The position numbers and the translations under genes were made by a program. Of a stretch of DNA of 64,000 bases, positions 44,598 through 53,607 are shown one piece after another; the stretch's first letter is position 1; every line of letters begins with the position of its first letter. A model generated the notes under the pieces. It made no database searches, had not been told where the DNA came from, and saw only the letters and a list, made by a program, of their open reading frames with translations. The DNA is from Ruminococcus sp. YE71. GTDB lineage: Bacteria; Bacillota; Clostridia; Oscillospirales; Ruminococcaceae. The stretch spans positions 1 to 64,000 of the forward strand of contig NZ_FPIR01000004.1 of the NCBI RefSeq assembly GCF_900119155.1, in the 5' to 3' direction.

Positions 44598-44614
44598 TTA
44601 CTTAGCATAAGTAA
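44598..44614 (+). promoter_or_regulatory. 17-bp palindrome, candidate operator of the hyd operon
   Basis: TTACTTAGCATAAGTAA has perfect 7-bp arms around a 3-nt centre. It sits about 25-40 nt downstream of the expected transcription start and upstream of the ribosome site (44625-44630), a good place for a repressor. The binding protein is unknown. Confidence 0.55.
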
Positions 44615-44638
44615 CTTAACTAACAGGAGGTTGGTGCT

Positions 44639-45151
44639 ATGAAGGAAAAAAACCTGATTCCGTTTAACGGAACGGAAGCTCAGGAACAGGAGCTGAAAAA
44701 GGTGATCGCAGAGCATCGCGATCAGCCGGGCGGACTTATGCCTACGCTCCAGAAAGCACAGGGCATCTACGGCTATCTGCCTATCGAGGTGCAGAAGATG
44801 ATCGCCGACGGTCTGGGAATTTCCCTTTCCGAGGTGTACGGTGTAGCTACGTTCTACTCCCAGTTCTCGCTTACCCCGAAGGGCAAGCATCGTATCAGCG
44901 TCTGTCTCGGTACAGCGTGCTACGTTAAGGGCTCGGACAAGGTGCTTGAGGCTGTTGAGAACCGTCTCGGTATCAAGTCGGGCGAATGCACACAGGACGG
45001 AATGTTCTCAATAGATTCCTGCCGCTGCGTAGGTGCGTGCGGACTTGCTCCCGTAATGCTCGTTGATGAAGACGTTTACGGCAAGCTCACACCCGATCAG
45101 GTGGGCAAGATACTCGATTCCTACCTTGAAAATAAAGGAGGTAACGAATAA
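44639..45151 (+). CDS. hydC: Electron-bifurcating hydrogenase subunit HydC
   Basis: A 170-aa thioredoxin-like [2Fe-2S] protein of the NuoE family. The cluster Cys are in 'CLGTACYVKG' and 'CRCVGACGLAP'. The segment 'GVATFYSQF' is typical. In trimeric HydABC it passes electrons near the flavin subunit. A strong aggagg lies 8 nt before the ATG. Its stop overlaps the hydB start (TAATG). The order hydC-hydB-hydA equals that in known bifurcating hydrogenase operons. Confidence 0.93.
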   Translation: MKEKNLIPFNGTEAQEQELKKVIAEHRDQPGGLMPTLQKAQGIYGYLPIEVQKMIADGLGISLSEVYGVATFYSQFSLTPKGKHRISVCLGTACYVKGSDKVLEAVENRLGIKSGECTQDGMFSIDSCRCVGACGLAPVMLVDEDVYGKLTPDQVGKILDSYLENKGGNE

Positions 45152-47043
45152 TGACTATTGCAGAACTCAATAAGATCTATGACGAGTACTCCGATCTCGT
45201 AAAGGTCAGAAGACTCGTTGCCGAGGAAGGCGCTAAGCTCGCCGAGAAGACCGGCTACAGAAAGCAGATCCTTGTTTGCGGCGGTACAGGCTGTACTTCG
45301 TCGGGAAGCAAGAAGGTCGTAGAAGCTCTTGAGGACGAACTCAAGAAGCAGGGCCTTGAGAAGGAAGTTCTCGTTGTAAAGACGGGCTGCTTCGGTCTCT
45401 GCGCACTTGGTCCTATCATGATCGTATACCCCGAGGGTGCTTTCTATTCTCAGGCTACTCCCGAGGGCGTAAGAAGAGTTGTTGACGAGCACATCAAGAA
45501 CGGCAACATCGTTAAGGATCTGCTCTATAAGGAGACTGTTCACGAGGACGGCTCCATCAATCCTCTGTCCGAGACTGCTTTCTATAAGAAGCAGAAGAGA
45601 ATCTCCCTCAGAAACTGCGGCGTTATCGACCCCGAGAACATCAACGAGTACATCGCAACCAAGGGCTATCAGGCTCTCGCTAAGGTACTTACCGAGATGA
45701 GCGAGGACGACGTTGTTCAGTGCCTGCTCGATTCCGGACTCCGCGGACGCGGCGGTGCGGGCTTCCCCACCGGCAGAAAGTGGATGTTCGCTAAGGGCGC
45801 TCCCGGAGACGTTAAGTACGTTGCTTGTAACGCTGACGAGGGCGACCCCGGTGCATTCATGGATCGTTCCATCCTTGAGGGCGACCCCCACGCTATCATC
45901 GAGGCTATGACCATCGCTGGTCACACCATCGGCGCTCACCAGGGCTTCATCTATGTTCGTGCTGAGTATCCTGTTGCTGTACAGCGTCTTGAGATCGCTC
46001 TCAAGCAGGCAAGAGAGTACGGCCTCCTCGGCAAGAATATCCTTGACACCGGATTCGACTTCGATATCGAGATCAGACTCGGCGCAGGCGCATTCGTTTG
46101 CGGTGAGGAAACTGCTCTTATGACCTCTATCGAGGGTAACCGCGGTGAGCCGAGACCCCGTCCTCCGTTCCCTGCTGTAAAGGGTCTGTTCGGCAAGCCT
46201 ACTCTGCTCAACAACGTTGAGACTTACTCCAACATTCCTCAGATCATCCGCAAGGGTGCTGACTGGTACGCTTCCATGGGTACCGCAACCTCCAAGGGCA
46301 CCAAGGTATTCGCTCTCGGCGGTAAGATCACTAACGTTGGTCTCGTTGAGGTTCCGATGGGAACTACTCTCCGTGAGATCATCGAAGAGATCGGCGGCGG
46401 CATCCCCAACGGCAAGGCATTCAAGGCTGCTCAGACAGGTGGTCCTTCCGGCGGATGCATCCCTCCCCAGCACATCGATACTCCTATCGACTATGAGTCC
46501 CTGTCTGCTATCGGCTCTATGATGGGCTCCGGCGGACTTATCATCATGGATGAGGACAACTGCATGGTAGACGTTGCTAAGTTCTACCTCAACTTCACCG
46601 TTGATGAGAGCTGCGGTAAGTGTACTCCCTGCCGTATCGGTACCAAGAGACTCTGCGAGTACCTTGAGAAGATCACCGAAGGCAACGGCACTATGGAAGA
46701 CCTCGACAAGATCGAAGAGCTTTCCAACCACATGAAGAGCTCGTCGCTCTGCGCACTCGGTCAGTCCGCTCCTAACCCTGTACTTTCTACTATCAAGTAC
46801 TTCAAGGACGAGTACATCGACCACATCGAGAACAAGCACTGCACCGCAGGTGTCTGCAAGAACCTGCTCAGCTATGAGATCATCGCCGATAAGTGCAAGG
46901 GCTGCACGCTCTGCGCAAGAAACTGCCCCGTTGGTGCTATCAGCGGTACTGTTAAGCAGCCCCACGTTATTGATTCCGCTAAGTGCATCAAGTGCGGCGT
47001 CTGCATGAACAATTGTAAGTTCGGCGCGATCATCAGGAAGTAA
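45151..47043 (+). CDS. hydB: Electron-bifurcating hydrogenase subunit HydB (NuoF-like)
   Basis: A 630-aa flavoprotein. In order: an N-terminal thioredoxin-like [2Fe-2S] domain ('CGGTGCTSSG', 'GCFGLCALGP'), the FMN site ('GRGGAGFPTGRKW'), the NADH site ('NADEGDPGAFMDR', 'CGEETALM'), a [4Fe-4S] site ('SCGKCTPCRIG') and two C-terminal ferredoxin clusters ('CKGCTLCARNC', 'CIKCGVCMNNC'). It exchanges electrons between NADH, ferredoxin and the hydrogenase subunit. Codon bias shows high expression. Length and architecture match HydB of bifurcating hydrogenases rather than respiratory NuoF. Confidence 0.95.
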   Translation: MTIAELNKIYDEYSDLVKVRRLVAEEGAKLAEKTGYRKQILVCGGTGCTSSGSKKVVEALEDELKKQGLEKEVLVVKTGCFGLCALGPIMIVYPEGAFYSQATPEGVRRVVDEHIKNGNIVKDLLYKETVHEDGSINPLSETAFYKKQKRISLRNCGVIDPENINEYIATKGYQALAKVLTEMSEDDVVQCLLDSGLRGRGGAGFPTGRKWMFAKGAPGDVKYVACNADEGDPGAFMDRSILEGDPHAIIEAMTIAGHTIGAHQGFIYVRAEYPVAVQRLEIALKQAREYGLLGKNILDTGFDFDIEIRLGAGAFVCGEETALMTSIEGNRGEPRPRPPFPAVKGLFGKPTLLNNVETYSNIPQIIRKGADWYASMGTATSKGTKVFALGGKITNVGLVEVPMGTTLREIIEEIGGGIPNGKAFKAAQTGGPSGGCIPPQHIDTPIDYESLSAIGSMMGSGGLIIMDEDNCMVDVAKFYLNFTVDESCGKCTPCRIGTKRLCEYLEKITEGNGTMEDLDKIEELSNHMKSSSLCALGQSAPNPVLSTIKYFKDEYIDHIENKHCTAGVCKNLLSYEIIADKCKGCTLCARNCPVGAISGTVKQPHVIDSAKCIKCGVCMNNCKFGAIIRK

Positions 47044-47056
47044 GGGAGGAACAATC

Positions 47057-48808
47057 ATGGCTAATGAAACTACAGAAATGATCCACCTTAAGGTCAATGG
47101 CATACCTGTTGAGGTACCGAAGGGAGCTACTCTGCTCGACGCTGCTAAGGCTGTAAACGTTGAGGTCCCCACTCTTTGCTATCTTAAGGATATAAACTGC
47201 ATCGGCGCTTGCCGTGTCTGCGTTGTTGAGGCTGTAGGCAGAAGAGGTCTGCTCGCTGCCTGCGTATACCCTGCTGAGGAAGGCATGGAAGTACTCACAA
47301 ATACTCCTGCTGTACGTCACTCCCGCAAGACCACGCTTGAGCTGCTGCTCTCCAATCACAAGAAAAAGTGTCTCTCCTGCGAGCGCAGCGAGATCTGCGA
47401 GCTCCAGAGACTTGCTCGTGAGTACGGCGTTGACGAGGATAAGTTCAGCGGCGAGAACGATGAACAGTTCCCCATCGACGACAGCTCGGCTTACGTTGTC
47501 CGCGACAACAACAAGTGTATCCACTGTATGCGCTGCGTTGCCGCTTGTAAGGACGTTCAGGGCGTAAGCGTTATCGGACCTATCAGAAGAGGTTTCGCTA
47601 AGCACATCGGTTCCGCTTTCGACATGGAGCTTGCTGATGTTCCCTGCGTAGGCTGCGGTCAGTGTATCGTTGCCTGTCCTGTAGGCGCTCTCACCGAGAA
47701 GAGCAACACAGACAAGGTTTGGGACGCTATCGCTGATCCCAACAAGAAGGTAGTATTCTTCACCGCTCCTTCCGTTCGTGCAACCGTTGGCGAAGCTTTC
47801 GGTATGCCCGTAGGAACCAACGCTGAAGGCAAGATGGTAGCTGCTATCAGAAGACTCGGCGACGTTAAGGTCTTCAACATGGACGTTACCGCTGACCTCA
47901 CCATCATGGAAGAGGCTAATGAGCTCATCGAGCGCATCTCCAACGGCGGCACAATGCCTATGTTCACTTCCTGCTGTCCTGGTTGGGTAAAGTTCTGCGA
48001 GCACTACTACCCCGATTTCCTGCCGCACCTCTCCAGCTGCAAGTCCCCGCAGCAGATGTTCGGCGCAGTTCTCAAGAGCTACTACTGCGAGAAGAACGGC
48101 ATCGATCCTAAGGATCTGTTCGTTGTCAGCGTAATCCCCTGCACCGCTAAGAAGTTCGAGGTAACCCGCGAAGAGCAGAGAAGCGGCGACTTTGACGATG
48201 TAGATGTAGCACTCACCACCAGAGAGCTCGCAAGAATGATCAAGAACTCCGCTATCAAGTTCACCGATCTTGAGGATGAGAAGTTCGACGATCCGTTCGA
48301 GATCGCTACAGGCGGCGGCGCTATCTTCGGTGCTACAGGCGGTGTTATGGAGGCTGCTCTCAGAACAGCTGCCTGCATCCTCGACGGTTCCTCCAAGGCT
48401 GTTGACTTCGTAGAAGTTCGCGGCACTAAGGGCATCAAGGAGGCTACCTACACCGTAGCCGGCAAGGAGATCAAGGTCGCAGTTGCTTCCGGTCTTGCTA
48501 ACGCAAGAAAGGTAGTTGACTCTATCATCAGCGGCGAAAAGGACTACACCTTCGTTGAGATCATGGCTTGCCCCGGTGGCTGCATCAACGGCGGCGGTCA
48601 GCCTTATCAGACTGATTCTGTACGCAACTACGTTGACCTCAAGGCTCTCAGAGCTAAGGCACTCTACGACTACGACGTAGACAGCAAGATCAGAATGTCT
48701 CACGAGAGCCCTGTTATGAAGGTCCTCTACGATGAGTACTTCGAGGCTCCCGGTAAGGAGAAGGCACACCACCTGCTCCACACCACCTACGTTAAGAGAG
48801 GCAAGTAA
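47057..48808 (+). CDS. hydA: [FeFe] hydrogenase catalytic subunit HydA
   Basis: A 583-aa hydrogenase. The N-terminus has a plant-type [2Fe-2S] domain ('CYLKDINCIGACRVC'), a His-Cys3 [4Fe-4S] site ('HKKKCLSCERSEIC' region) and two ferredoxin clusters ('CIHCMRCVAAC', 'CVGCGQCIVAC'). H-cluster motifs are L1 'TSCCPGW', L2 'IPCTAKKFE' (Cys362) and L3 'MACPGGCINGGGQP'. L2 has Ile360 where most enzymes have Met. It forms H2 from ferredoxin and NADH electrons with HydB and HydC. It follows hydB by 13 nt and ends at a strong terminator. Confidence 0.97.
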   Translation: MANETTEMIHLKVNGIPVEVPKGATLLDAAKAVNVEVPTLCYLKDINCIGACRVCVVEAVGRRGLLAACVYPAEEGMEVLTNTPAVRHSRKTTLELLLSNHKKKCLSCERSEICELQRLAREYGVDEDKFSGENDEQFPIDDSSAYVVRDNNKCIHCMRCVAACKDVQGVSVIGPIRRGFAKHIGSAFDMELADVPCVGCGQCIVACPVGALTEKSNTDKVWDAIADPNKKVVFFTAPSVRATVGEAFGMPVGTNAEGKMVAAIRRLGDVKVFNMDVTADLTIMEEANELIERISNGGTMPMFTSCCPGWVKFCEHYYPDFLPHLSSCKSPQQMFGAVLKSYYCEKNGIDPKDLFVVSVIPCTAKKFEVTREEQRSGDFDDVDVALTTRELARMIKNSAIKFTDLEDEKFDDPFEIATGGGAIFGATGGVMEAALRTAACILDGSSKAVDFVEVRGTKGIKEATYTVAGKEIKVAVASGLANARKVVDSIISGEKDYTFVEIMACPGGCINGGGQPYQTDSVRNYVDLKALRAKALYDYDVDSKIRMSHESPVMKVLYDEYFEAPGKEKAHHLLHTTYVKRGK

Positions 48809-48845
48809 TTGTAATTGCACTTGCACTTGACATAACGCAAGCTTT

Positions 48846-48878
48846 ACGCTCCCGTCCGAATGGATGGGAGCGTTTTTT
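48846..48878 (+). terminator. Rho-independent terminator of the hyd operon
   Basis: A 12-bp stem with one G-T pair (48846-48857 with 48862-48873), a GAAT loop and a run of T. Confidence 0.93.
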
Positions 48879-48902
48879 GTCGTCCTCGGGCTTTGTTTTT
48901 TT

Positions 48903-49315
48903 CTTGGGGGAAACCTTTCTGAAGAAAGGTTCTCCCCCAAACCCCTTTCCAAAGACTTTTAATGCTTTTTGGCTTTTGGGTGATTCTTCCTTGCTTTGTG
49001 CTGATCGGGAAATGTGGAGTTCTCTTTTTCAATGGTCTGCTCCTTGCCAAAAAGACGGGCGAGGGTGGTTTACGCTTCATTCTGCGGAGAGGATATGGGC
49101 GAGCGTAAATATAGGATAGCAAAGAAAAAAGGCGGAAGCAAGCCCCCGCCCTACATAACAAAATTCCCGAAAATAACAGAATACATCTCTTGAAATGGTG
49201 ATAGTCTATCTTCCAAATCACGCCCAACGAACGACATATTAAAAGTCTTTGGAAAGGGGGTCTGGGGGGAGAACCTTTCTCCAGAAAGGTTTCCCCCCAG
49301 CATGACCCGCACTCA
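48903..49315 (+). mobile_element. MITE-like element, copy 2
   Basis: The best preserved copy, 413 bp. Its ends are about 60-bp imperfect inverted repeats: 48903-48962 matches the reverse complement of 49236-49300, and each arm is itself a hairpin (for example aacctttct/agaaaggtt). The outer tag gacccgcactca (49304-49315) is shared with copy 1. There is no coding sequence. It fills the gap between hydA and the pepF promoter. Confidence 0.8.
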
Positions 49316-49341
49316 CTCCCCCAGCAATCGACGAGATATGT

Positions 49342-49370
49342 TTGACACGGCGGTGAAAAAGTGGTATAAT
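49342..49370 (+). promoter_or_regulatory. Consensus sigma-A promoter of pepF
   Basis: TTGACA (49342-49347), 17-bp spacer, TATAAT (49365-49370). Confidence 0.9.
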
Positions 49371-49415
49371 TAGTCTGGGCAAACTGCCTGAATACTTTAA
49401 CAAAGGAGAACTATC

Positions 49416-51215
49416 ATGGCTGATGAAAGAATACCCAAGCGTGAAGAGCTTGACGTAAAGGATACATGGAAACTTGAGGACATCTACCCCACTGACGCGG
49501 ACTGGGAGAACGACTTCAAGAAATTCGAGTCTATGACCGAGAGGTACACCGCGTTCAAGGGTAGGCTCGGGGAGAGCGCGGAGACTCTGCTGGAATACTT
49601 CCGCCTGCGCGACGAGCTCGCGGTGCTTTCCGACAGTCTTGTGAACTACTCTATGCGCAAGAGCGACGAGAACACTGCAAACGCCGAGTATCAGGCGATG
49701 GTCGCAAGGCTGATGAGCGCTTACGCGGCGTTAAGCTCGGCTTCGAGCTTCGACACGCCCGAGCTCATCGCGATCCCCGACGACACCCTCGAAGGCTTCT
49801 ACAAGACCTGCCCCGACCTCGAACTTTACCGCAGGGCGCTGGACAACATCCGCCGCCAGAAGGCTCATATCCTCTCGGAAGCTGAGGAGCGCATCCTCGC
49901 CCTTTCCTTCGAGATGGGCAGGGCGCCCGAGAATATCTTCTCGATGTTCTCCGACGCCGACCTCAAATTCCCCGACGCTGCCGACAAGGACGGCAAGCTT
50001 CATCAGCTGACCCACGGCAGCTACATCCCGCTGGTGCAGTCCTCCGACAGGGTACTCCGCAAGAACGCCTTTGAAGCGCTCTACCACACCTACGACAGCT
50101 TCAAGAACACCTGCGCAGCGACTCTTTCGGCGCAGGTCAAGATGGTGAACTTCTACTCGCAGGCGAGACACTACGGCTCCGCCCTCGAAGCGGCGCTGGA
50201 CAGCACCGAGATACCCGTCGAGGTCTACCACAACCTCATCTCGGCGGTGCATGACAATATGCAGTATATGTACGACTACGCGGCTCTGCGCAAGGAGCTG
50301 ATGGGGCTCGACGAGCTGCATATGTACGACCTCTACACGCCCATCGTCTCCGACTTCGACATGAAGATAACCTTCGAGGAAGCCAAGGAGACCGTGCTTA
50401 AAGCGCTGTCGATCATGGGCGAGGAGTACGTTTCCATCCTGAAAGAGGGCTTTGAGAACCGCTGGATAGACGTTTACGAGAACGAGGGCAAGACCAGCGG
50501 CGCTTACTCGGCGGGCGCGAGAGTTCACCCCTACGTGCTGCTCAACCACAAGGACACCCTCAACTGTATGTTCACGCTGGCGCACGAGATGGGTCACGCG
50601 ATACACAGCTACTACTCCAACAAGTTCCAGCCCGTGGCTTATTCCGACTACAAAATTTTCGTGGCTGAGGTCGCTTCCACCTGCAACGAAGCTCTTCTGA
50701 TGCAGTACCTGCTGAAAAACACCACCGACAAGAAGGAAAAGGCGTACCTCATCAACTACTTCCTCGAACAGTTCCGCACGACCCTCTACCGCCAGACCAT
50801 GTTTGCGGAGTTCGAGCTGAAAATAAGCGAGATGGACGCGGCAGGCGAAGCACTGACTGCCGAAAGCCTCTGCAAGCTCTACCGCGAACTGAACGAGCTG
50901 TACTTCGGCGAGAACGTCGTCATCGACAGCGAGATAGACCTGGAATGGGCAAGGATACCGCATTTCTACTACGATTTCTACGTTTACCAGTACGCGACGG
51001 GCTACTCGGCAGCTATCGCGCTCTCACAGCGCATCCTGAACGAAGGCGAGCCCGCAGTCCGCGACTACATCGACAACTTCCTGAAGGGCGGCTGCTCGGC
51101 TGACCCCATCTCCCTGCTGAGAGGTGCAGGCGTGGATATGGCAAGCCCGAAGCCTGTTGCCGACGCGCTGAAACTGTTCGGAGAGCTTATCGGTCAGATG
51201 CGCGGGCTGATGTGA
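49416..51215 (+). CDS. pepF: Oligoendopeptidase F (M3B)
   Basis: A 599-aa cytoplasmic zinc peptidase that cuts short peptides. The N-terminus 'DTWKLEDIYPTDADWE' and the catalytic 'HEMGHAIHSYY' (HEXXH from residue 390) are typical, and a downstream Glu ('AEVASTCNEALL') provides the third zinc ligand. The length is standard. The next gene starts 4 nt after its stop. Confidence 0.97.
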   Translation: MADERIPKREELDVKDTWKLEDIYPTDADWENDFKKFESMTERYTAFKGRLGESAETLLEYFRLRDELAVLSDSLVNYSMRKSDENTANAEYQAMVARLMSAYAALSSASSFDTPELIAIPDDTLEGFYKTCPDLELYRRALDNIRRQKAHILSEAEERILALSFEMGRAPENIFSMFSDADLKFPDAADKDGKLHQLTHGSYIPLVQSSDRVLRKNAFEALYHTYDSFKNTCAATLSAQVKMVNFYSQARHYGSALEAALDSTEIPVEVYHNLISAVHDNMQYMYDYAALRKELMGLDELHMYDLYTPIVSDFDMKITFEEAKETVLKALSIMGEEYVSILKEGFENRWIDVYENEGKTSGAYSAGARVHPYVLLNHKDTLNCMFTLAHEMGHAIHSYYSNKFQPVAYSDYKIFVAEVASTCNEALLMQYLLKNTTDKKEKAYLINYFLEQFRTTLYRQTMFAEFELKISEMDAAGEALTAESLCKLYRELNELYFGENVVIDSEIDLEWARIPHFYYDFYVYQYATGYSAAIALSQRILNEGEPAVRDYIDNFLKGGCSADPISLLRGAGVDMASPKPVADALKLFGELIGQMRGLM

Positions 51216-51219
51216 GCTC

Positions 51220-52323
51220 ATGCCTGTCTGGAATCCGTGGCACGGCTGCAAGAAGCTCAGCCCCGGCTGTCAGAACTGCTACGTCTACAGGCGTGACAGC
51301 AGCATCGGCAAGGACGCTTCGGAGATCACAAAAACGGGGAGCTACGACCTGCCGCTGAAAAAAGACCGTCAGGGCAGGTTCAAGCTCACGCCCGAGAGCG
51401 GCGTCGTGTTCACCTGCATGACCTCGGATTTCTTCCTGCCCGAAGCCGACGGCTGGCGCGAGGGCTGCTGGGACATCATCAGGCAGCGGAGCGACCTGCA
51501 CTTCCACATCATCACCAAGCGCATCGACCGCTTTGCAGAGTGCATCCCTGACGACTGGGGCGACGGCTGGGAGAACGTCACGATCTCCTGTACCTGCGAG
51601 GATCAGGAACGCGCCGACTTCCGACTGCCCGTCTTCATCGGGCTGCCGATAAAGCACCGCCGCATCGTCTCCGAACCCATGCTTGAAGAGATAAACATCG
51701 AGAAATACCTCGCGGACGGGCTTATCGAACAGGTGACCTGCGGCGGCGAGTCGGGCGAAAATGCGCGGCTGTGCAGCTTCGACTGGGTGAAGGAGCTTCG
51801 CCGTCAGTGCGTTCGCAGCGGAGTGCCGTTTTACTTCAAGCAGACGGGTGCGCTTTTCCGCATGAACGGCAAGGATTACCGCATCGAACGGCGATTTCAG
51901 ATGGCGCAGGCGGAAAAATCGGGCTACAGCTACACCCCGAACACGGGCTGCGCCGACCGCATCCGCTACACGCTCCCGACCCGCGCCGACCTGTTCGCAA
52001 GGCTCGCAAAGTCAACTTTCCGCAGCCGTTTCCGCCTCTCGGACGAGGACAGGCAGTACATCGCCGACAAGGGGCTCGATGTGATACGCGCCCACGCCGC
52101 CGATTTCGTGGCGAAAAAACTCGCCCCCGAAAATCCCCCCAAGGACGGCAGGCAGACCCCCATGCGCGGTCACCCCATCTTCAAGGCACAGCACGCCACC
52201 GCCTGCTGCTGCCGCGGCTGCCTCGAAAAATGGCACAACATCCCCTCGGGCAAGACCCTCACCGACCGCGAGTGCGCCTACATCACCGACGTCCTCATGG
52301 ACTGGGTGGTTAAACGCCTGTAG
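51220..52323 (+). CDS. DUF5131-DUF4186 fusion protein
   Basis: A 367-aa protein made of two domains usually encoded separately. The N-terminal 260 residues match the DUF5131 (phage Gp37/Gp68) family: 'WNPWHGCKKLSPGCQNCY' with its Cys triad, later 'HIITKR', 'GLPIKHRRIVSEPML' and 'CGGESG'. The family is related to radical SAM proteins. The last 100 residues match DUF4186: 'DGRQTPMRGHPIFKAQHAT', 'CCRGCLEKWHNIP'. The Cys-rich motifs suggest iron or zinc. It follows pepF by 4 nt. Its stop codon overlaps the end of a MITE-like copy. Function is unknown. Confidence 0.82.
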   Translation: MPVWNPWHGCKKLSPGCQNCYVYRRDSSIGKDASEITKTGSYDLPLKKDRQGRFKLTPESGVVFTCMTSDFFLPEADGWREGCWDIIRQRSDLHFHIITKRIDRFAECIPDDWGDGWENVTISCTCEDQERADFRLPVFIGLPIKHRRIVSEPMLEEINIEKYLADGLIEQVTCGGESGENARLCSFDWVKELRRQCVRSGVPFYFKQTGALFRMNGKDYRIERRFQMAQAEKSGYSYTPNTGCADRIRYTLPTRADLFARLAKSTFRSRFRLSDEDRQYIADKGLDVIRAHAADFVAKKLAPENPPKDGRQTPMRGHPIFKAQHATACCCRGCLEKWHNIPSGKTLTDRECAYITDVLMDWVVKRL

Positions 52324-52566
52324 AGTGCAGGTCTTAACCGGGGAAACCCGCCTTTTTCTTTGCTATCCTATATATATCCGCTCCGCAGAATGAAGTGTTA
52401 CGCACTCACGAACGTCTTTTTGGCAAGGGGCAACCATATAGGAGAAGAACACCAAACTTCCCGACCAACACAAATTAAAGAAGAATAACCCAAAAGCCAA
52501 AAAGCATTAAAAGTCTTTGGAAATGGGTTTGGGGATAACCTTTCTTCAGAAAGGTTTCCCCCAAGA
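52323..52566 (-). mobile_element. MITE-like element, copy 3 (inverted, shorter)
   Basis: Read on the minus strand, 52566-52323 aligns with the first half of copy 2: the hairpin arm, the cttttaatgctttttggc block, ccttgccaaaaagacg and ggatagcaaagaaaaa. It ends in a degenerate outer tag (gacctgcactc) at the stop codon of the upstream gene. The second half seen in copies 1 and 2 is missing. Confidence 0.75.
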
Positions 52567-52573
52567 AAACAAA

Positions 52574-52610
52574 AAAAGGCACTTCTGTCGAAAGAACAGG
52601 AGTGCCTTTT
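52574..52610. terminator. Bidirectional terminator between the DUF5131 gene and ptsH
   Basis: A 15-bp stem with one wobble (52574-52588 with 52596-52610) has A/T runs on both sides. Confidence 0.88.
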
Positions 52611-52614
52611 TGGT

Positions 52615-52878
52615 TCAGTTGAATCGGTTTTCAAACATTGCTGCGAGTTCGTCGAGGACCTGCTGTTCGTTCTCGCCGCTGACTTCGAGGGTCGGTCTTG
52701 CGCCGCAGTCGATGCCTGCCATCATGACAGCCATAACGGACTTGGCGTTGGTGCGTTTTCCGTTGTAGACCAGCGTTATCTCGCAGTCCTTATACGACTG
52801 TGCCGCCTTTGAAAAAACGCCTGCGGGTCTCATGTGAAGGCCCTCGTCGTTGAGCACAATTACAGTTTTTGATACCAT
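52615..52878 (-). CDS. ptsH: HPr family phosphocarrier protein
   Basis: An 87-aa HPr. The phosphorylated His15 lies in 'EGLHMRPAG', and the regulatory Ser (Ser47, the Ser46 equivalent) in 'NAKSVMAVM'. Both the PTS and HPr-kinase sites are therefore kept, so it can act in sugar uptake or in carbon catabolite control. Met follows His15 where Ala is common. No EI or EII genes are near. ATG 52878 follows aaggg; the codon 2 residues upstream overlaps it. Confidence 0.93.
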   Translation of the reverse strand: MVSKTVIVLNDEGLHMRPAGVFSKAAQSYKDCEITLVYNGKRTNAKSVMAVMMAGIDCGARPTLEVSGENEQQVLDELAAMFENRFN

Positions 52879-52929
52879 TTGCATCCCTTCCTTTCATGTT
52901 TTGTCACATTAAATCTTTAGCTTGTTAAT

Positions 52930-52958
52930 ATTATAACACACTTTTCTGCATATTTCAA
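52930..52958 (-). promoter_or_regulatory. Sigma-A promoter of ptsH
   Basis: On the minus strand, TTGAAA (52958-52953), 17-bp spacer, TATAAT (52935-52930). Confidence 0.85.
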
Positions 52959-53109
52959 CAGGCTGCGGCAAAATCCCTTGAAGTGCGGCAATATTTTGGC
53001 ATTGTAAACATTTTTTTTAGTGTTTTTTGTTTATTATCACCATTGTGTGAAAAAGTTCGCGCTATTTTTGTATTTCATGATAAAAATATTGTTTTACGAT
53101 AAAAACCTA

Positions 53110-53138
53110 TTGACAAACGATTTTCTTTGTGCTATAAT
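53110..53138 (+). promoter_or_regulatory. Consensus sigma-A promoter
   Basis: TTGACA (53110-53115), 17-bp spacer, TATAAT (53133-53138). It drives the two membrane protein genes. Confidence 0.9.
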
Positions 53139-53169
53139 CATATCGGACAAAGGAAAGGAGACAGCCGAA

Positions 53170-53598
53170 ATGACACAGATAAAAAAGACTGCTCTGAAAC
53201 TCTCGGCTGTGCTTCTGCTGATAACGGCGGTGCTCTGCCTGACCCATCTCACGGAGCTGCAAATGACGTGGTATATGCTCACCCACGCGGAGGACTTCGC
53301 GGCGATAGAGCGAGGGTTCGACGCGGTGAAAGAGGGTTCGCAGTACAGGCTTGTTTACAGCGGCGGCAGCTTCGAGATCGACGCTGCAAAAATAGTCGCG
53401 GCGGACGCGGAAACGACCCGTGCGATGGATCGCATCACCGAACACTTCGGGACGGACTGGGCTTATTTCGCCGACGGCAGCGTGTTCGTCCTTGCAGGAG
53501 GGCTCCGTGTCGGAGAGGTCGGCAAGGAAAAGTCATATTATTTCAGGCTCGGAAACGGCAGGCGGCAGGTTTGCAGCCGAGTGCATGACGTGGGTTAG
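53170..53598 (+). CDS. Hypothetical single-pass membrane protein
   Basis: A 142-aa protein with one N-terminal hydrophobic helix (about residues 9-28) and a soluble, beta-rich outer domain ('YRLVYSGGSFEIDAAKI', 'GSVFVLAGGLRVGEV'). It has a strong aaaggag ribosome site and promoter. It is followed 9 nt later by the DUF6688-like gene. No family is recognised. Confidence 0.6.
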   Translation: MTQIKKTALKLSAVLLLITAVLCLTHLTELQMTWYMLTHAEDFAAIERGFDAVKEGSQYRLVYSGGSFEIDAAKIVAADAETTRAMDRITEHFGTDWAYFADGSVFVLAGGLRVGEVGKEKSYYFRLGNGRRQVCSRVHDVG

Positions 53599-53607
53599 GA
53601 GGAGAAC

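Noticed and set aside
45121-48952. Long minus-strand open frames opposite hydB and hydA
   Set aside because: They are shadows of highly expressed genes with GC-rich third positions, and their translations are low-complexity Leu/Val/Ser-rich.
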